Assembly: GCA_900542005.1 (NCBI GenBank)
Contig: UQLW01000006.1
Location: forward strand, 1-64,000
DNA length: 64,000 nucleotides
Direction: 5' to 3'
Source of the DNA: an uncultured Eubacteriales bacterium
GTDB lineage: Bacteria > Bacillota > Clostridia > Christensenellales > UMGS416
Shown here: in pieces, positions 15,539 to 24,541 of the stretch
Layout: every line of letters begins with the position of its first letter
Numbering within the stretch: position 1 is the first letter of the stretch
The notes under the pieces: generated by a model
Told to the model about the DNA's origin: nothing
The model's input: the letters and a program-made list of their open reading frames with translations, nothing else
The model's database searches: none
Translations under genes and position numbers: made by a program

Positions 15539-16285
15539 TTGCCTATGGGTAAACGAGAACCGTATTATGGTCCAGTTTACCGCTTCGCCCGGCAGGTCGT
15601 GCGGATATATCTGGGCAAGCACCAGATCTATCACGGGGAAAACCTGCGCACGCCGGCTATCTATGTATCCCGGCATCAGAATATGCACGGCCCTGTCCAT
15701 ACCATGGCCTACCTGCCCACCCCTGTGCACATATGGTCCATGTACATGTTCCTGGACCGGAAGGCCTGCCAGGCCCACTTCCGTGATTTTACCTTTACCG
15801 CCCGGTTCGGCTGGCCCCGATGGAAGGCCGCGCTGGTGGCCGGCCTCATCAGCCTGCCGGTTTCAGCCTGCCTGAAGAGCATGTCCGCCATCCCTGTATA
15901 CCGCGGCCAGCGCGAAGTGATGAAGACCTTTTCCAGCTCCCTTGACGCCCTGGTTCGGGGGGAAAGCCTGGTCATTTTCCCCGATATCATGTATGATGAT
16001 ACTTCGGATCAGGCAGGAGCCCTCTATACAGGCTATCTGCATCTGGCCCGGAGCTATTACAAAAAGACCGGTAAGGAGCTGCCGATCGTCCCGCTGTACT
16101 GTACCCAGAGCTCCCGCAAGCTGATCCTGGGCGAGCCCATTGTCTTTTCCAGCCAGTCGCCCTTTTATGCCGAACGCGACCGGGTCGCCGCCGCCGTACA
16201 CGAAAGCCTTGACGAGCTTTCCCGGGTATGGGAAAACCCGCCGGTGGAAAAGGCCGACGCCCTGGAGCAGAACCGTATTTCATAA
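15539..16285 (+). CDS. PlsC-like acyltransferase family protein, atypical active site
   Basis: About 248 residues. The start may be the TTG at 15539 (5 nt after GGAAGGAG) or the ATG at 15545. The order of elements follows the 1-acyl-glycerol-phosphate acyltransferase fold: IYVSRHQNMHGPV at the place of block I (NHxxxxD), a membrane-like segment, AIPVYRG (block II-like) and SLVIFPDIMYDD at the place of block III (FPEG). The block I aspartate and the FPEG glycine are both replaced. Family placement is therefore moderate, and acyl transfer to lysophosphatidate is uncertain. Confidence 0.68.
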   Translation: MPMGKREPYYGPVYRFARQVVRIYLGKHQIYHGENLRTPAIYVSRHQNMHGPVHTMAYLPTPVHIWSMYMFLDRKACQAHFRDFTFTARFGWPRWKAALVAGLISLPVSACLKSMSAIPVYRGQREVMKTFSSSLDALVRGESLVIFPDIMYDDTSDQAGALYTGYLHLARSYYKKTGKELPIVPLYCTQSSRKLILGEPIVFSSQSPFYAERDRVAAAVHESLDELSRVWENPPVEKADALEQNRIS

Positions 16286-16388
16286 CGAGCCTACCGGCCG
16301 CCGCCTATGCGGCGGCTTTCTTTTGCGCCCCTTTGCCCGGCGCGAAAAACATGCTATAATGTAGAAAAATTCATCGGGGGCGTTTTTC

Positions 16389-18191
16389 ATGACAACGACA
16401 GAAAAAATCCAGGCCCTGCGCCAGGAGATGATCCGGGCCAACATCCAGGCCTGCATCGTGCCCAGCGGCGACCCGCACATGAGCGAATATGCCGCGCCGC
16501 GGTTTCACCAGCGTCAATGGATCAGCGGCTTCACCGGCTCCATGGGGACTGTGGCCGTAACCAACCAGGACGCCGCCCTGTGGGTGGATGGCCGCTATAT
16601 TGTCCAGGCTAAGGAGCAGGTGGCCGATGCACCGATCGAGGTCTTTCTGTTGGGGGCCCTGGGCCAGCCCTCGCTGGAGCAATGGCTGATGAGCAAGCTC
16701 CCCCAGGGCGGCCGCGTCTGCGAAAGCGGCATGATGGTGTCTGCCGCCGAGGGGATGGCCTTCCGCCGCCGTCTGGCGCTCAACCGGCTCACCCTCATCA
16801 GCGATATTGACCTTATCAATCAGATCCGCCCCGGTATTCCCGCCCTTCCCGACAGCTCCGCCTGGGAGCTGCCCCTGGAGTTCGCCGGCCGTACCATCGC
16901 CCAGAAGGTAGCGGCCCTGCGGCTTCAGATGTCGGGCACCGGCGCGACCCATTATATCATTTCCTCCCTGGACGACATTGCCTGGCTCTTTAACCTGCGG
17001 GGCGGGGATATTGACTTCTTCCCCGTCAACTACGCCTTTGCGATGATTACCCCTGCCGGGGTTCAGCTTTTCATGAATATGTCCAAGCTGACGGCAGGCG
17101 CGGCCGCTATGCTGGATGAACAGGGCGTCACCATCGACGAATACGACCGTTTCCTGCCCCAGCTGGATATCCTGCCGCCGGATGCGGTGGTGGCCCTGGA
17201 TCCCAAGCGCACCGCCCTTTCGGTACGGGAGCGGATCAGCTGCTCGGTGGTGGAAATCGAAGAGTATACCCGCGCCATGAAATGCGTCAAAAACCCCGTA
17301 GAGGTTGAACGGCTTAAGGGGGCTGCCGTGCGTGACGGCGTGGCCATGGTGCGCTTCCTCATGGCGCTGGAGCATCGCCTGATGGAGGGTGAGACGGTAA
17401 CGGAGGGGGATATTGCCGTCATGCTCCGCGAGCAGCGCGCAAAGGGCGACCACTATATCGGGGAATCCTTCCGCACCATCGCGGCCTATGGGCCCCATGG
17501 GGCGATGATGCACTACAGCGCCGGGGACAAGGGCGGCTCGGAGCTGGCCCCGGAGGGGCTCATGGTGGTGGACAGCGGCGCCCAATATAAGGACGGCACC
17601 ACCGACATCACCCGTACGCTGGTGCTGGGCCAGCCCACGCCCCTGGAAATGCATGACTTTACCCTGGTGCTGCGCAGCCATATTGCCCTGGCCTCCACCC
17701 GCTTTCTACAGGGCGCTACCGGCTCCAACCTGGATGCCATCGCCCGCCGCCCGCTTTGGGATGAAGGGCTTGATTACCGCTGCGGCACCGGCCACGGCGT
17801 AGGATATGTGCTGCATGTCCACGAGGATCCCTGCCGCTTCTCCCAGGTGCCCAACACCTGCGTGCTTAAGCCCAATATGGTGCTGACCGTGGAGCCCGGT
17901 ATCTACAGGGAGGGCGTCCACGGGATCCGCACGGAAAATATGGTGCTCATCACCGAACACGAGCGCAACGAGTACGGCGCCTTCCTGAAGATGGAGCCGT
18001 TGACCTGGTGCCCCATTGATAAATCCGCGATCGACGCCTCCGTGCTGACCCAGCAGGAGCTGGACTGGATCAATGATTACCACGATCAGGTCTACCGTAC
18101 GCTCAGCCCCCACCTGAACGAGGATGAGCAGGCCTGGCTGCAGGAGGCCACGTCCCCGATCACCGTAAAGGGCCGGCACAGCGCCCCGTAG
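16389..18191 (+). CDS. Xaa-Pro aminopeptidase (M24B family)
   Basis: 600 residues, like the long eukaryote/Firmicute form with two creatinase-like N-terminal domains and a C-terminal pita-bread metal domain. Residues 1-130 hold QWISGFTGSMGTVAV and ALWVDGRYIVQA. The catalytic domain has the two metal aspartates in VVDSGAQYKDGTTDITRT, the histidine in GTGHGVGYVLHVHE, and the glutamates in LTVEPGIY and HGIRTENM. It removes N-terminal residues before proline in the cytosol. It stands alone, closed by the hairpin at 18214. Confidence 0.95.
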   Translation: MTTTEKIQALRQEMIRANIQACIVPSGDPHMSEYAAPRFHQRQWISGFTGSMGTVAVTNQDAALWVDGRYIVQAKEQVADAPIEVFLLGALGQPSLEQWLMSKLPQGGRVCESGMMVSAAEGMAFRRRLALNRLTLISDIDLINQIRPGIPALPDSSAWELPLEFAGRTIAQKVAALRLQMSGTGATHYIISSLDDIAWLFNLRGGDIDFFPVNYAFAMITPAGVQLFMNMSKLTAGAAAMLDEQGVTIDEYDRFLPQLDILPPDAVVALDPKRTALSVRERISCSVVEIEEYTRAMKCVKNPVEVERLKGAAVRDGVAMVRFLMALEHRLMEGETVTEGDIAVMLREQRAKGDHYIGESFRTIAAYGPHGAMMHYSAGDKGGSELAPEGLMVVDSGAQYKDGTTDITRTLVLGQPTPLEMHDFTLVLRSHIALASTRFLQGATGSNLDAIARRPLWDEGLDYRCGTGHGVGYVLHVHEDPCRFSQVPNTCVLKPNMVLTVEPGIYREGVHGIRTENMVLITEHERNEYGAFLKMEPLTWCPIDKSAIDASVLTQQELDWINDYHDQVYRTLSPHLNEDEQAWLQEATSPITVKGRHSAP

Positions 18192-18213
18192 CCCTTCAGC
18201 TTCCGAATTTCTC

Positions 18214-18240
18214 AGGCCGTCTTTTCAAGGCGGCCTTTTG
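18214..18240 (+). terminator. Terminator after the Xaa-Pro aminopeptidase
   Basis: AGGCCGTCTTTT followed by CAAGGCGGCCTTTTG; GGCCG(T)C / GGCGGCC stem with a U-rich end. Slightly imperfect. Confidence 0.6.
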
Positions 18241-18360
18241 CCTGCCCCTGCGGCGCCCGCTTTCCCCTTCAGTTTCCCCGCGATATTGGGAAATAGCTTC
18301 ATTAAATAGGCAAAATATGATATACTATGCGTAATACCTGATTGATAAGGAGCCCTGCCC

Positions 18361-19281
18361 ATGCTACGCAAAGCCGCGCTGTTCGCCGCCCTTTTCATAG
18401 CCGTTTCGCTGGCCGGCGCCTGTTCCCCCCCCCAGGGGGACCAGGCGGTCCATCATCGGGATCTATCCTCCCTTACCGCGGCGGCGGGCTTTACCTTTGC
18501 CTTACCGGTGCAGCTGCCGTCGGGCTTTCTCCAGACCGACCTTGCCCTGGTCAATGGGCGTACCGTCCGGGTGCAATATGACGATGGGCAGCGCCAGCTC
18601 CTCCTGTGGGCCGCCCCAAAGGCTGCCGACGACGACGTAACGGACCTGACCGCCGGGATGGAGCACCACGCGCTGATGGAAATGAACGGCCACGCCGTCG
18701 CCTTTTATACCCAGCAGGGCGACCTCACAGGGCCCGGGCACGCGCTGTGGGATCAGTCCGGCGTATCCTATTGCCTGACCGGCGCCACGCCCCAGGAGGC
18801 GGCCGGTATGCTGTATTCCATGCAGGAGGCCCATACCCTGACGCAGGATGCGCAGCTGGGCCGGCCCCGCCAGGCATATGAATCCCCTGAGGCACTGGCG
18901 GCAGCGCTGGGCATCATGTTCCCTCAGCCTGCCAGCGTTGCCGATGACTATCGCTTTGCCCAGTGCTACGCCGTAGGCGGGCGCATCGCTGTCGCCGAAT
19001 ACCAAAATGGGGCGGGAACGCTGACCTATCAGGCCTGCCCGGATGAGCTTGTCTACTATCCCTGCCAGGGGGACCGCCAGGAAACCGAAACGCTTTTCGC
19101 CCAAACCGCCTATGAGCTGCCCGTTACCCTCGTCTATCTGGAGGGAAGCCGCCTGCGGCGGGAGGCCCGCTGGCAGGCGGACGGCCTGTATTACCGGCTG
19201 ACCTGCTCGGCGGAAACCAGCCGCGAGCAGCTTCTCACGCTGGTCCGGGAGTTCTCGGCCTGGATGGAGGTCACGCCATGA
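18361..19281 (+). CDS. Lipoprotein of unknown function
   Basis: 306 residues with AAGGAG before the ATG. It has a lipoprotein signal: Arg-Lys, a hydrophobic stretch and the lipobox LAGAC at residues 17-21. The mature part (about 285 residues) is a beta-rich, two-part domain; the second half repeats the pattern of the first (FALPVQLPSGF... and MFPQPASVADDYRF...VGGRIAVAEYQNG), which suggests two related lobes like DUF4367-type domains. This is a guess from pattern. It overlaps the following methyltransferase by 4 nt. Confidence 0.75.
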   Translation: MLRKAALFAALFIAVSLAGACSPPQGDQAVHHRDLSSLTAAAGFTFALPVQLPSGFLQTDLALVNGRTVRVQYDDGQRQLLLWAAPKAADDDVTDLTAGMEHHALMEMNGHAVAFYTQQGDLTGPGHALWDQSGVSYCLTGATPQEAAGMLYSMQEAHTLTQDAQLGRPRQAYESPEALAAALGIMFPQPASVADDYRFAQCYAVGGRIAVAEYQNGAGTLTYQACPDELVYYPCQGDRQETETLFAQTAYELPVTLVYLEGSRLRREARWQADGLYYRLTCSAETSREQLLTLVREFSAWMEVTP

Positions 19282-20096
19282 ACAGGCGCATCAGCGAGAA
19301 AAACCGGCGGAGCTGGAACGACTATTCGGAAGCGTACGCCCGGCATAATCACGCGCCCGGTATGCTCAACCGCATTCTGGCTGACCCGTCCAGCGCCTTT
19401 CACCGCGGAGTATGGGCTCTTATCCGCCAATACCTCCCAACGCTGGCCGGCCGCGCGGTCTGTGTGCCCTCCAGCGGCGACAACCTGGCCGTATTGGCCT
19501 TTGCCCTGCTGGGCGCGCAGGTAACCTCCTGCGATATTTCGGAAAACCAGCTGTCCCACGCCCGGTTGGCCGCCGAGCGCATGGGCCTATCGGCCCGGAT
19601 ATCCTTTGTCCGTACCGATACCATGACGCTGGCCGGCGTGCCGGACGGCGCCTTCGATTTCGTCTATACCTCCAACGGCGTTCATGTATGGATCGACGAC
19701 CTGCCAGCCATGTACCAAAGCCTCCATCGGGTCCTGAAGCCTGGCGGCTTTTATCTCATGTATGATATCCATCCCTTTCAGCGTCCCTTCAACCAGGCCG
19801 CCCAAATCGTCAAGCCCTATGAGGAGACGGGCCCCTATGAAGATGAACATAACGTAAGCTTTACCTGGCGTGTGCAGGATATTCTCAACGCCATGCTGGA
19901 CGCCGGGCTGCAGCTTATGCATATGGATGAGCTGTCCGCTGAAAAGGATTATGACGACCCCTTCTGGGTTCCCAACGATGCGCTTGTGGCAGGCGCAGTT
20001 TTCAGCCCCGAGGAGGTCGACCGGATGTATGATTGGCGGCATAACCCAATGGCCGCGCTGCCCAATTGGCTGTGCCTGGCCGCCCGAAAGCCGTAA
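19278..20096 (+). CDS. Class I SAM-dependent methyltransferase
   Basis: 272 residues. Motif I is degenerate (VCVPSSGDNLAVLAFALLG in place of the glycine-rich loop), but CDISENQLSHA, FVRTDTMTL, FDFVYTSNGVHVW and LHRVLKPGGFYLMYDIHP fit the methyltransferase 11 fold. Substrate unknown. The C-terminal part has NYWLCLAARKP-like ending typical of small-molecule methyltransferases. The ATGA overlap with the lipoprotein gene shows co-translation, though no functional link is known. Confidence 0.85.
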   Translation: MNRRISEKNRRSWNDYSEAYARHNHAPGMLNRILADPSSAFHRGVWALIRQYLPTLAGRAVCVPSSGDNLAVLAFALLGAQVTSCDISENQLSHARLAAERMGLSARISFVRTDTMTLAGVPDGAFDFVYTSNGVHVWIDDLPAMYQSLHRVLKPGGFYLMYDIHPFQRPFNQAAQIVKPYEETGPYEDEHNVSFTWRVQDILNAMLDAGLQLMHMDELSAEKDYDDPFWVPNDALVAGAVFSPEEVDRMYDWRHNPMAALPNWLCLAARKP

Positions 20097-20236
20097 AGGA
20101 TCGCCAGAGGAAGGGGCTTCCCTTCCTTTTTTTCGGCCCTATTCCCCTTCCGCGCTGCGTATGGAGCCACGCAGGCCGCGTCCTTGCTCTCTTGCGGCTT
20201 CCCTATCATCGCCATCATCCTGAACAGGAGGTATTC

Positions 20237-20986
20237 ATGAAGCAGCAAGCCGCCGCCAGGGGCCTGAGCGCCTGGACCTTGAAGCTGACCGCCCTGGCGG
20301 CCATGCTGATCGACCACCTGGCCTGGGTCTTTCTTCCGCAGACTTCCTGGCAGGGGATCCTTGCGCACACCATCGGCGCCATGGCTATGCCGGTATTCAC
20401 CTTTTTCATTGCCGAGGGCTATGCCCATACGCGGAGCGTTTCCGCCTATGCCAAACGGCTTGCCCTTTTTGCCCTGCTCTCCTATCTGCCCTTCGTGTTC
20501 TTTGCCGCCGGGATCGGGGGCGAGGCAATCACCGCCGCCAGCTTTACGCGGCTGAATATGCTTTATACCCTGCTGCTGGCTCTGGCAGCTCTGTGGGTCT
20601 GGGACCATGTGCCCCAGGTGGAGCTGCGGTTGGCCTGCGTGGCGCTCCTGTGCCTGGCCGCCATCCCCGGCGACGGGGCTTTTTTCCCTGTGCTGCTGGC
20701 TTTGGCCTTTCGCCATGCCCGCACCGACCGCGGGGCCGGCTTTGCCGCCGCCGTTATCCTGTGCTTCATCATGTTCCTGCTTACGCTGCTGCCCTGCCTG
20801 GGGCAGCCCGGCGGCCTGTCGCTGCGTACCTTTGCCGCCGATGCCGGCTATCGTCTTGGCCAGCTTCCGGCGCTGGCGCTGCTGGGATGCTACCGGGGCC
20901 GCCGGGGGCCGCCGGTCAAGTGGCTTTTTTATGGATTCTATCCCCTGCACCTGGCTCTTCTGAGTCTTGTGCTGTGGTTGAGATAG
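20237..20986 (+). CDS. TraX-family membrane protein
   Basis: 249 residues from the ATG at 20237, behind CAGGAGG. TraX-type landmarks: KLTALAAMLIDHLAWVF at the N terminus, HTIGAMAMPVFTFFIAEGYAHTRS, and the YGFYPLHLALL ending. About eight hydrophobic segments. TraX acetylates F-pilin in plasmid F, and Firmicute relatives are chromosomal multi-pass proteins, probable acyl/acetyl transferases of unknown target. The distance from the pilus-like operon (30 kb) gives no link. Confidence 0.88.
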   Translation: MKQQAAARGLSAWTLKLTALAAMLIDHLAWVFLPQTSWQGILAHTIGAMAMPVFTFFIAEGYAHTRSVSAYAKRLALFALLSYLPFVFFAAGIGGEAITAASFTRLNMLYTLLLALAALWVWDHVPQVELRLACVALLCLAAIPGDGAFFPVLLALAFRHARTDRGAGFAAAVILCFIMFLLTLLPCLGQPGGLSLRTFAADAGYRLGQLPALALLGCYRGRRGPPVKWLFYGFYPLHLALLSLVLWLR

Positions 20987-20989
20987 CAA

Positions 20990-21027
20990 AACGCGCCCCG
21001 GCTTTGTGGCCGGAGCGCGTATCCATG
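20990..21027 (+). terminator. Terminator-like hairpin after the TraX gene
   Basis: ACGCGCCCCGGC / GCCGGAGCGCGT around TTTGTG. One mismatch and no U tract, so weak. Confidence 0.5.
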
Positions 21028-21090
21028 CTGTTTCGTCTTGGCGGGCGCTTTATTTGTCCGGGGTAAAGGCCGCAGGAGCCGCCTGGAAAC

Positions 21091-21714
21091 CTACCGCTTT
21101 GTCCGCGAGCGCCTTGCTTTGGCGCTTTCCAGCTCCCGCACCCACCGGAAAAAGGTCGCATGGGTGATTTTGAGCTGCCTCGCCGCCTCCCGGCCGCTGA
21201 TCTGCTGCCGCTTCCACTTGGCATATACCTCCGGGAATATCTCGGGCTTTGGCTTGCAGGGCCGCCCAAAACGCACGCCCCGCATCTTGGCTGCGGCGAT
21301 CCCCTCCGCCTGACGCTGGCGAATGTTTTCGCGCTCGGTCTGCGCCACATAGGAAAGCAGCTGAAGGACAATATCTGCGATAAGCGTACCGGTCAGGTCA
21401 CGTCCCTTCCGGGTATCCAGCAGCGGCATGTCGATCACCACCACGTCGGCCTTTTTCTCCTTGGTAATGATCCGCCACTGCTCCAGAATCTCCTTATAGT
21501 TTCGCCCCAGCCGGTCGATCGACTTAATGACCAGCACATCTTCCGGCTTCAGCTTGCGCATCAGGCGCCGGTATTGGGGCCGGTTAAAGTCTTTACCGCT
21601 GAGCTTGTCCATATATAGGTTACGCTCCTCCACCGGAAACTCCAGCATGGCGATTCGCTGCCGGTCCTCATTTTGCTCTCTTGTGGAAACCCGGATATAA
21701 CCGTAAACATTCAT
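21091..21714 (-). CDS. Small serine recombinase (resolvase/invertase family)
   Basis: 207 residues. The catalytic domain begins MNVYGYIRVSTREQN, with Ser10 as nucleophile, and continues with DVLVIKSIDRLGRN, VIDMPLLDT and the long helix LSYVAQTERENIRQRQAEGIAAAKMRGVRFGRP. The C-terminal 45 residues are a helix-turn-helix (ISGREAARQLKITHATFFRWV). This is the Tn3-resolvase/Hin-like arrangement. The site GAAAGGAGG precedes the ATG at 21714. No transposase, res site or invertible segment is recognised nearby, so it may be a stranded mobile-element remnant. Confidence 0.93.
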   Translation of the reverse strand: MNVYGYIRVSTREQNEDRQRIAMLEFPVEERNLYMDKLSGKDFNRPQYRRLMRKLKPEDVLVIKSIDRLGRNYKEILEQWRIITKEKKADVVVIDMPLLDTRKGRDLTGTLIADIVLQLLSYVAQTERENIRQRQAEGIAAAKMRGVRFGRPCKPKPEIFPEVYAKWKRQQISGREAARQLKITHATFFRWVRELESAKARRSRTKR

Positions 21715-21853
21715 GGCATTTGCCTCCTTTCTCGAATTGTTTCAAGCATTGCACATTCGGGCCCAGGAGGAAACTGGTAATTTTTCCCAATTCACATATT
21801 TAATACTTTATTACTCTGCATTAAAACAAATCCCCCTTCAAAGGAGCTGTTCC

Positions 21854-22339
21854 ATGTCCAAAGAAACCAAAACAAACGCCATGCGCCTGCTTGACCGGCG
21901 CGGAATCCCCTACCGGCTTTATACCTACGCCTGCGAGCATTTCACCGACGGGTTATCTGTGGCCCGCCAGCTTGGGCAGCCGCCGGAGCGCACCTTTAAG
22001 ACGCTGGTCACGCAGGGCAAGGAGGGCGGGTATTACGTCTTTGCCCTGCCTGTGGCCGAGGAGCTGGATCTGAAAAAGGCCGCGCGGGCTGTGCAGGAAA
22101 AGGCGCTTCACCTCCTGCCCGTGAAGGATATCCTTTCCGTCACCGGGTATATCCGGGGCGGCTGCACGCCCATCGGCATGAAAAAGGCCTATCCCACCTA
22201 TCTGCACGAGAGCTGCATGGGCTTCGATACCATCTTTGTCAGCGGCGGACGGGTCGGCACACAGATTGAGCTATCGCCGCAGGCACTTCTTGATGCCTGC
22301 GGCGGACGGGTGGCCGACCTGACGGTAAGCGCCCCATAA
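21854..22339 (+). CDS. ybaK: Cys-tRNA(Pro)/Cys-tRNA(Cys) deacylase YbaK
   Basis: 161 residues from the ATG at 21854, which follows AAAGGAG. YbaK clears misacylated tRNA-Pro (and hydrolyses Cys-tRNA). Signature stretches: RRGIPYRLYTY, PPERTFKTLVTQG, YYVFALPVAEELDLKKAA with the catalytic-lysine region, and VTGYIRGGCTPIGMKKAYPTYL. Length and motifs match the INS/YbaK family well. Confidence 0.95.
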   Translation: MSKETKTNAMRLLDRRGIPYRLYTYACEHFTDGLSVARQLGQPPERTFKTLVTQGKEGGYYVFALPVAEELDLKKAARAVQEKALHLLPVKDILSVTGYIRGGCTPIGMKKAYPTYLHESCMGFDTIFVSGGRVGTQIELSPQALLDACGGRVADLTVSAP

Positions 22340-22373
22340 GGGCGGCTATTGGCAACCAAACAAGGAGAAACTC

Positions 22374-23759
22374 ATGGCAAAAGGAAACGATCTTGGCCGC
22401 GATCCCATCTCCCGGCTGGTTTGGAAGCTGGCGATCCCCTCCATGCTGGCCCAGCTTGTCAACGTCCTGTACGGGATTGTGGACCGCATATACATTGGAA
22501 ACATCGATGGGATCGGCGCGCAGGCGCTGGCTGGGGTGGGCGTCTGCGGCCCCATCGTCACACTCATTACCTCCTTCGCCTCGCTGGTTGGCCTGGGCGG
22601 CGCACCTCTTGTGGCCATGCGCATGGGCGAAGGCAATCACGCCGGCGCCCGCCGCATCCTATCCACCTGCTTTACCATGCTCTGCGCCCTGTCGGCGCTT
22701 TTGACCCTCGTCATTCTGCTTTTGAAGCGGCCGCTGCTCATGGCCTTTGGCGCCAGCCCGCAAACCTTCCCCTATGCTGATACCTATATGACCTATTATG
22801 CCGCCGGCGCCGTCTTTGCCCTGCTGTCCGTCGGGCTGAATCAATTCATCATCTGCCAGGGGTATGCCACAGCCGGCATGGTGACCGTGGTCATCGGCGC
22901 GCTTTTGAACATCGTGCTCGATCCGGTCTTTATTTTCCTCGCGGGGATGGATGTGGCTGGGGCGGCCCTGGCCACCGTGCTTTCCCAGGCCGCCTCCTGC
23001 TTTTTCGTGCTGCTCTTCCTCATGAGCCGCCGCGCCGCCATCCGGCTGCAGCCCTGGCAGATCGATTTTGCCATCGTCCGCCGGGTCGCGTCCTTTGGCC
23101 TCTCCCCCTTTATCATCATCGCCACCGACAGCGTTGTGATCATCGCGCTGAACAGTGTGCTGCAGCGCTGGGGCGGCCCGGAGCTGGGCGACCGGCTGGT
23201 GACCTGCGCCACCATCGTGCTGAGCTACATGCAGCTGATTACCATGCCCATGTCGGGCCTCACCGGCGGTACACAGCCCATCCTCAGCTTTAACTACGGC
23301 GCCAAGCAGGTGAAAAGGATTGAGGAAGGGGAAAAGCACATCCTCATGATGTGCGTCATCTTTACCGGCGTCATGTTCCTTTTGTCCCACGCTGCTTCCC
23401 ATTATTTTGTCCGCATCTTCACCCAGGAGCCGGAGCTGGTCCGCCAGGCCGTATGGGGCATCAAAATCTTTACCCTGGGCATTATCCCGCTGGCCTTCCA
23501 GTATACGGTGGTGGATGGTTTTACCGCGCTGGGCATCGCAAGGGTGGCGGTTACCTTGTCGCTGCTGCGCAAGGGCGTGCTCTTTCTTCTGACGGTGCTT
23601 TTGCCGCTTTGGATGGGGGCTGAGGGCGCCTTTTATGCCGAGGGTATCGCGGATATTATGGCGGGGATCGTATCCACCGCCGTCTTTTTGCTGGTATTCC
23701 GCCGCCTGATGGACCGGCGGCTGCAGATGCCCGACGGAATGCCTCTCTACGGCGGCTGA
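22374..23759 (+). CDS. MATE-family efflux transporter
   Basis: 461 residues with twelve predicted membrane segments in two related halves. Family landmarks: NDLGRDPISRLVWKLAIPSMLAQLVNVLYGIVDRIYIG at the N terminus and MPMSGLTGGTQPILSFNYGAKQ at the start of the second half. DinF/NorM-type exporters use Na+ or H+ to expel drugs or metabolites; the substrate cannot be read from the sequence. AAGGAG precedes the ATG. Confidence 0.95.
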   Translation: MAKGNDLGRDPISRLVWKLAIPSMLAQLVNVLYGIVDRIYIGNIDGIGAQALAGVGVCGPIVTLITSFASLVGLGGAPLVAMRMGEGNHAGARRILSTCFTMLCALSALLTLVILLLKRPLLMAFGASPQTFPYADTYMTYYAAGAVFALLSVGLNQFIICQGYATAGMVTVVIGALLNIVLDPVFIFLAGMDVAGAALATVLSQAASCFFVLLFLMSRRAAIRLQPWQIDFAIVRRVASFGLSPFIIIATDSVVIIALNSVLQRWGGPELGDRLVTCATIVLSYMQLITMPMSGLTGGTQPILSFNYGAKQVKRIEEGEKHILMMCVIFTGVMFLLSHAASHYFVRIFTQEPELVRQAVWGIKIFTLGIIPLAFQYTVVDGFTALGIARVAVTLSLLRKGVLFLLTVLLPLWMGAEGAFYAEGIADIMAGIVSTAVFLLVFRRLMDRRLQMPDGMPLYGG

Positions 23760-23831
23760 TCCGCGCCCTCCTATGGGCTTTCGGCGCGCCATATGCTACA
23801 ATGATAAAAAACGGATAAGGCAGGTGTTTCG

Positions 23832-24425
23832 ATGTCCAGGCCAAAGGTTCCCATCAACTGTCTGTTTCAGGCGTGCTATAACCCTGAGCTGGAAGCGGAA
23901 ATTCTCCGATGCAAGGATGTATGCTATCGCTATAACCAGCTCCATCCCAACGACCGGGAGGCGCAGCGGCAGGTTCTGTCGGGCCTGCTGGGGGCGATGG
24001 GGCGGGAAGCCGTCATCATGCCGCCTTTTTGGTGTGATTATGGCTATAATATCTCGGTCGGCGATTTCTTTTACGCCAACCACAACCTCATCGTCACCGA
24101 CGGCACTGCGGTCTGCTTTGGCAACCACGTCTTTATCGCGCCCAACTGCTGCTTTACCACCGCGGAGCATGCCATTGATCCCGACCAGCGCAAGGCCGGT
24201 ATGGAGATCGCCAAGCCCATCACCGTAGGCGACAACGTGTGGATCGGCGCCGGCGTCACGGTGCTGGCCGGCGTAAGCATTGGCGAAAACTCGGTGATCG
24301 GCGCCGGCAGCGTCGTAACCCGTTCGATCCCGCCCAACGTGATCGCGGTAGGCGTTCCCTGCCGGGTCATCCGTCCGATCACCGAAGCAGACCGCCATCG
24401 CTATCCGCTCCACACTGAGCCATAG
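23832..24425 (+). CDS. Sugar O-acetyltransferase (LacA/Maa/NodL type)
   Basis: 197 residues with left-handed beta-helix hexapeptide repeats. N-terminal helices (CYNPELEAEILRCKDVCYRYNQLHPND), then FWCDYGYNISVGDFFYANHNLIVTD, the active-site histidine in TTAEHAID (usually TAGHPV) and the final IGAGSVVTRSIPPNVIAVGVPCRVIRPI coil. It transfers acetyl from CoA to a sugar hydroxyl. It is the last gene before a strong bidirectional terminator. Confidence 0.94.
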   Translation: MSRPKVPINCLFQACYNPELEAEILRCKDVCYRYNQLHPNDREAQRQVLSGLLGAMGREAVIMPPFWCDYGYNISVGDFFYANHNLIVTDGTAVCFGNHVFIAPNCCFTTAEHAIDPDQRKAGMEIAKPITVGDNVWIGAGVTVLAGVSIGENSVIGAGSVVTRSIPPNVIAVGVPCRVIRPITEADRHRYPLHTEP

Positions 24426-24462
24426 CCTTCCCTGCGCTGGCTTTGCGGGCGCCATACAAAAA

Positions 24463-24497
24463 AACGGCCGATCGTTTGAATCGATCGACCGTTTTTC
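24463..24497. terminator. Bidirectional terminator
   Basis: AAAAACGG-CGATCG / CGATCG-CCGTTTTT stem around TTTGAAT, with A and T runs on both sides. It serves the acetyltransferase and the leftward feo operon. Confidence 0.88.
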
Positions 24498-24541
24498 TAT
24501 CCTGGGTTGTGGCCTTTAGGGCCGCTGGGGCAGGTATCCGC

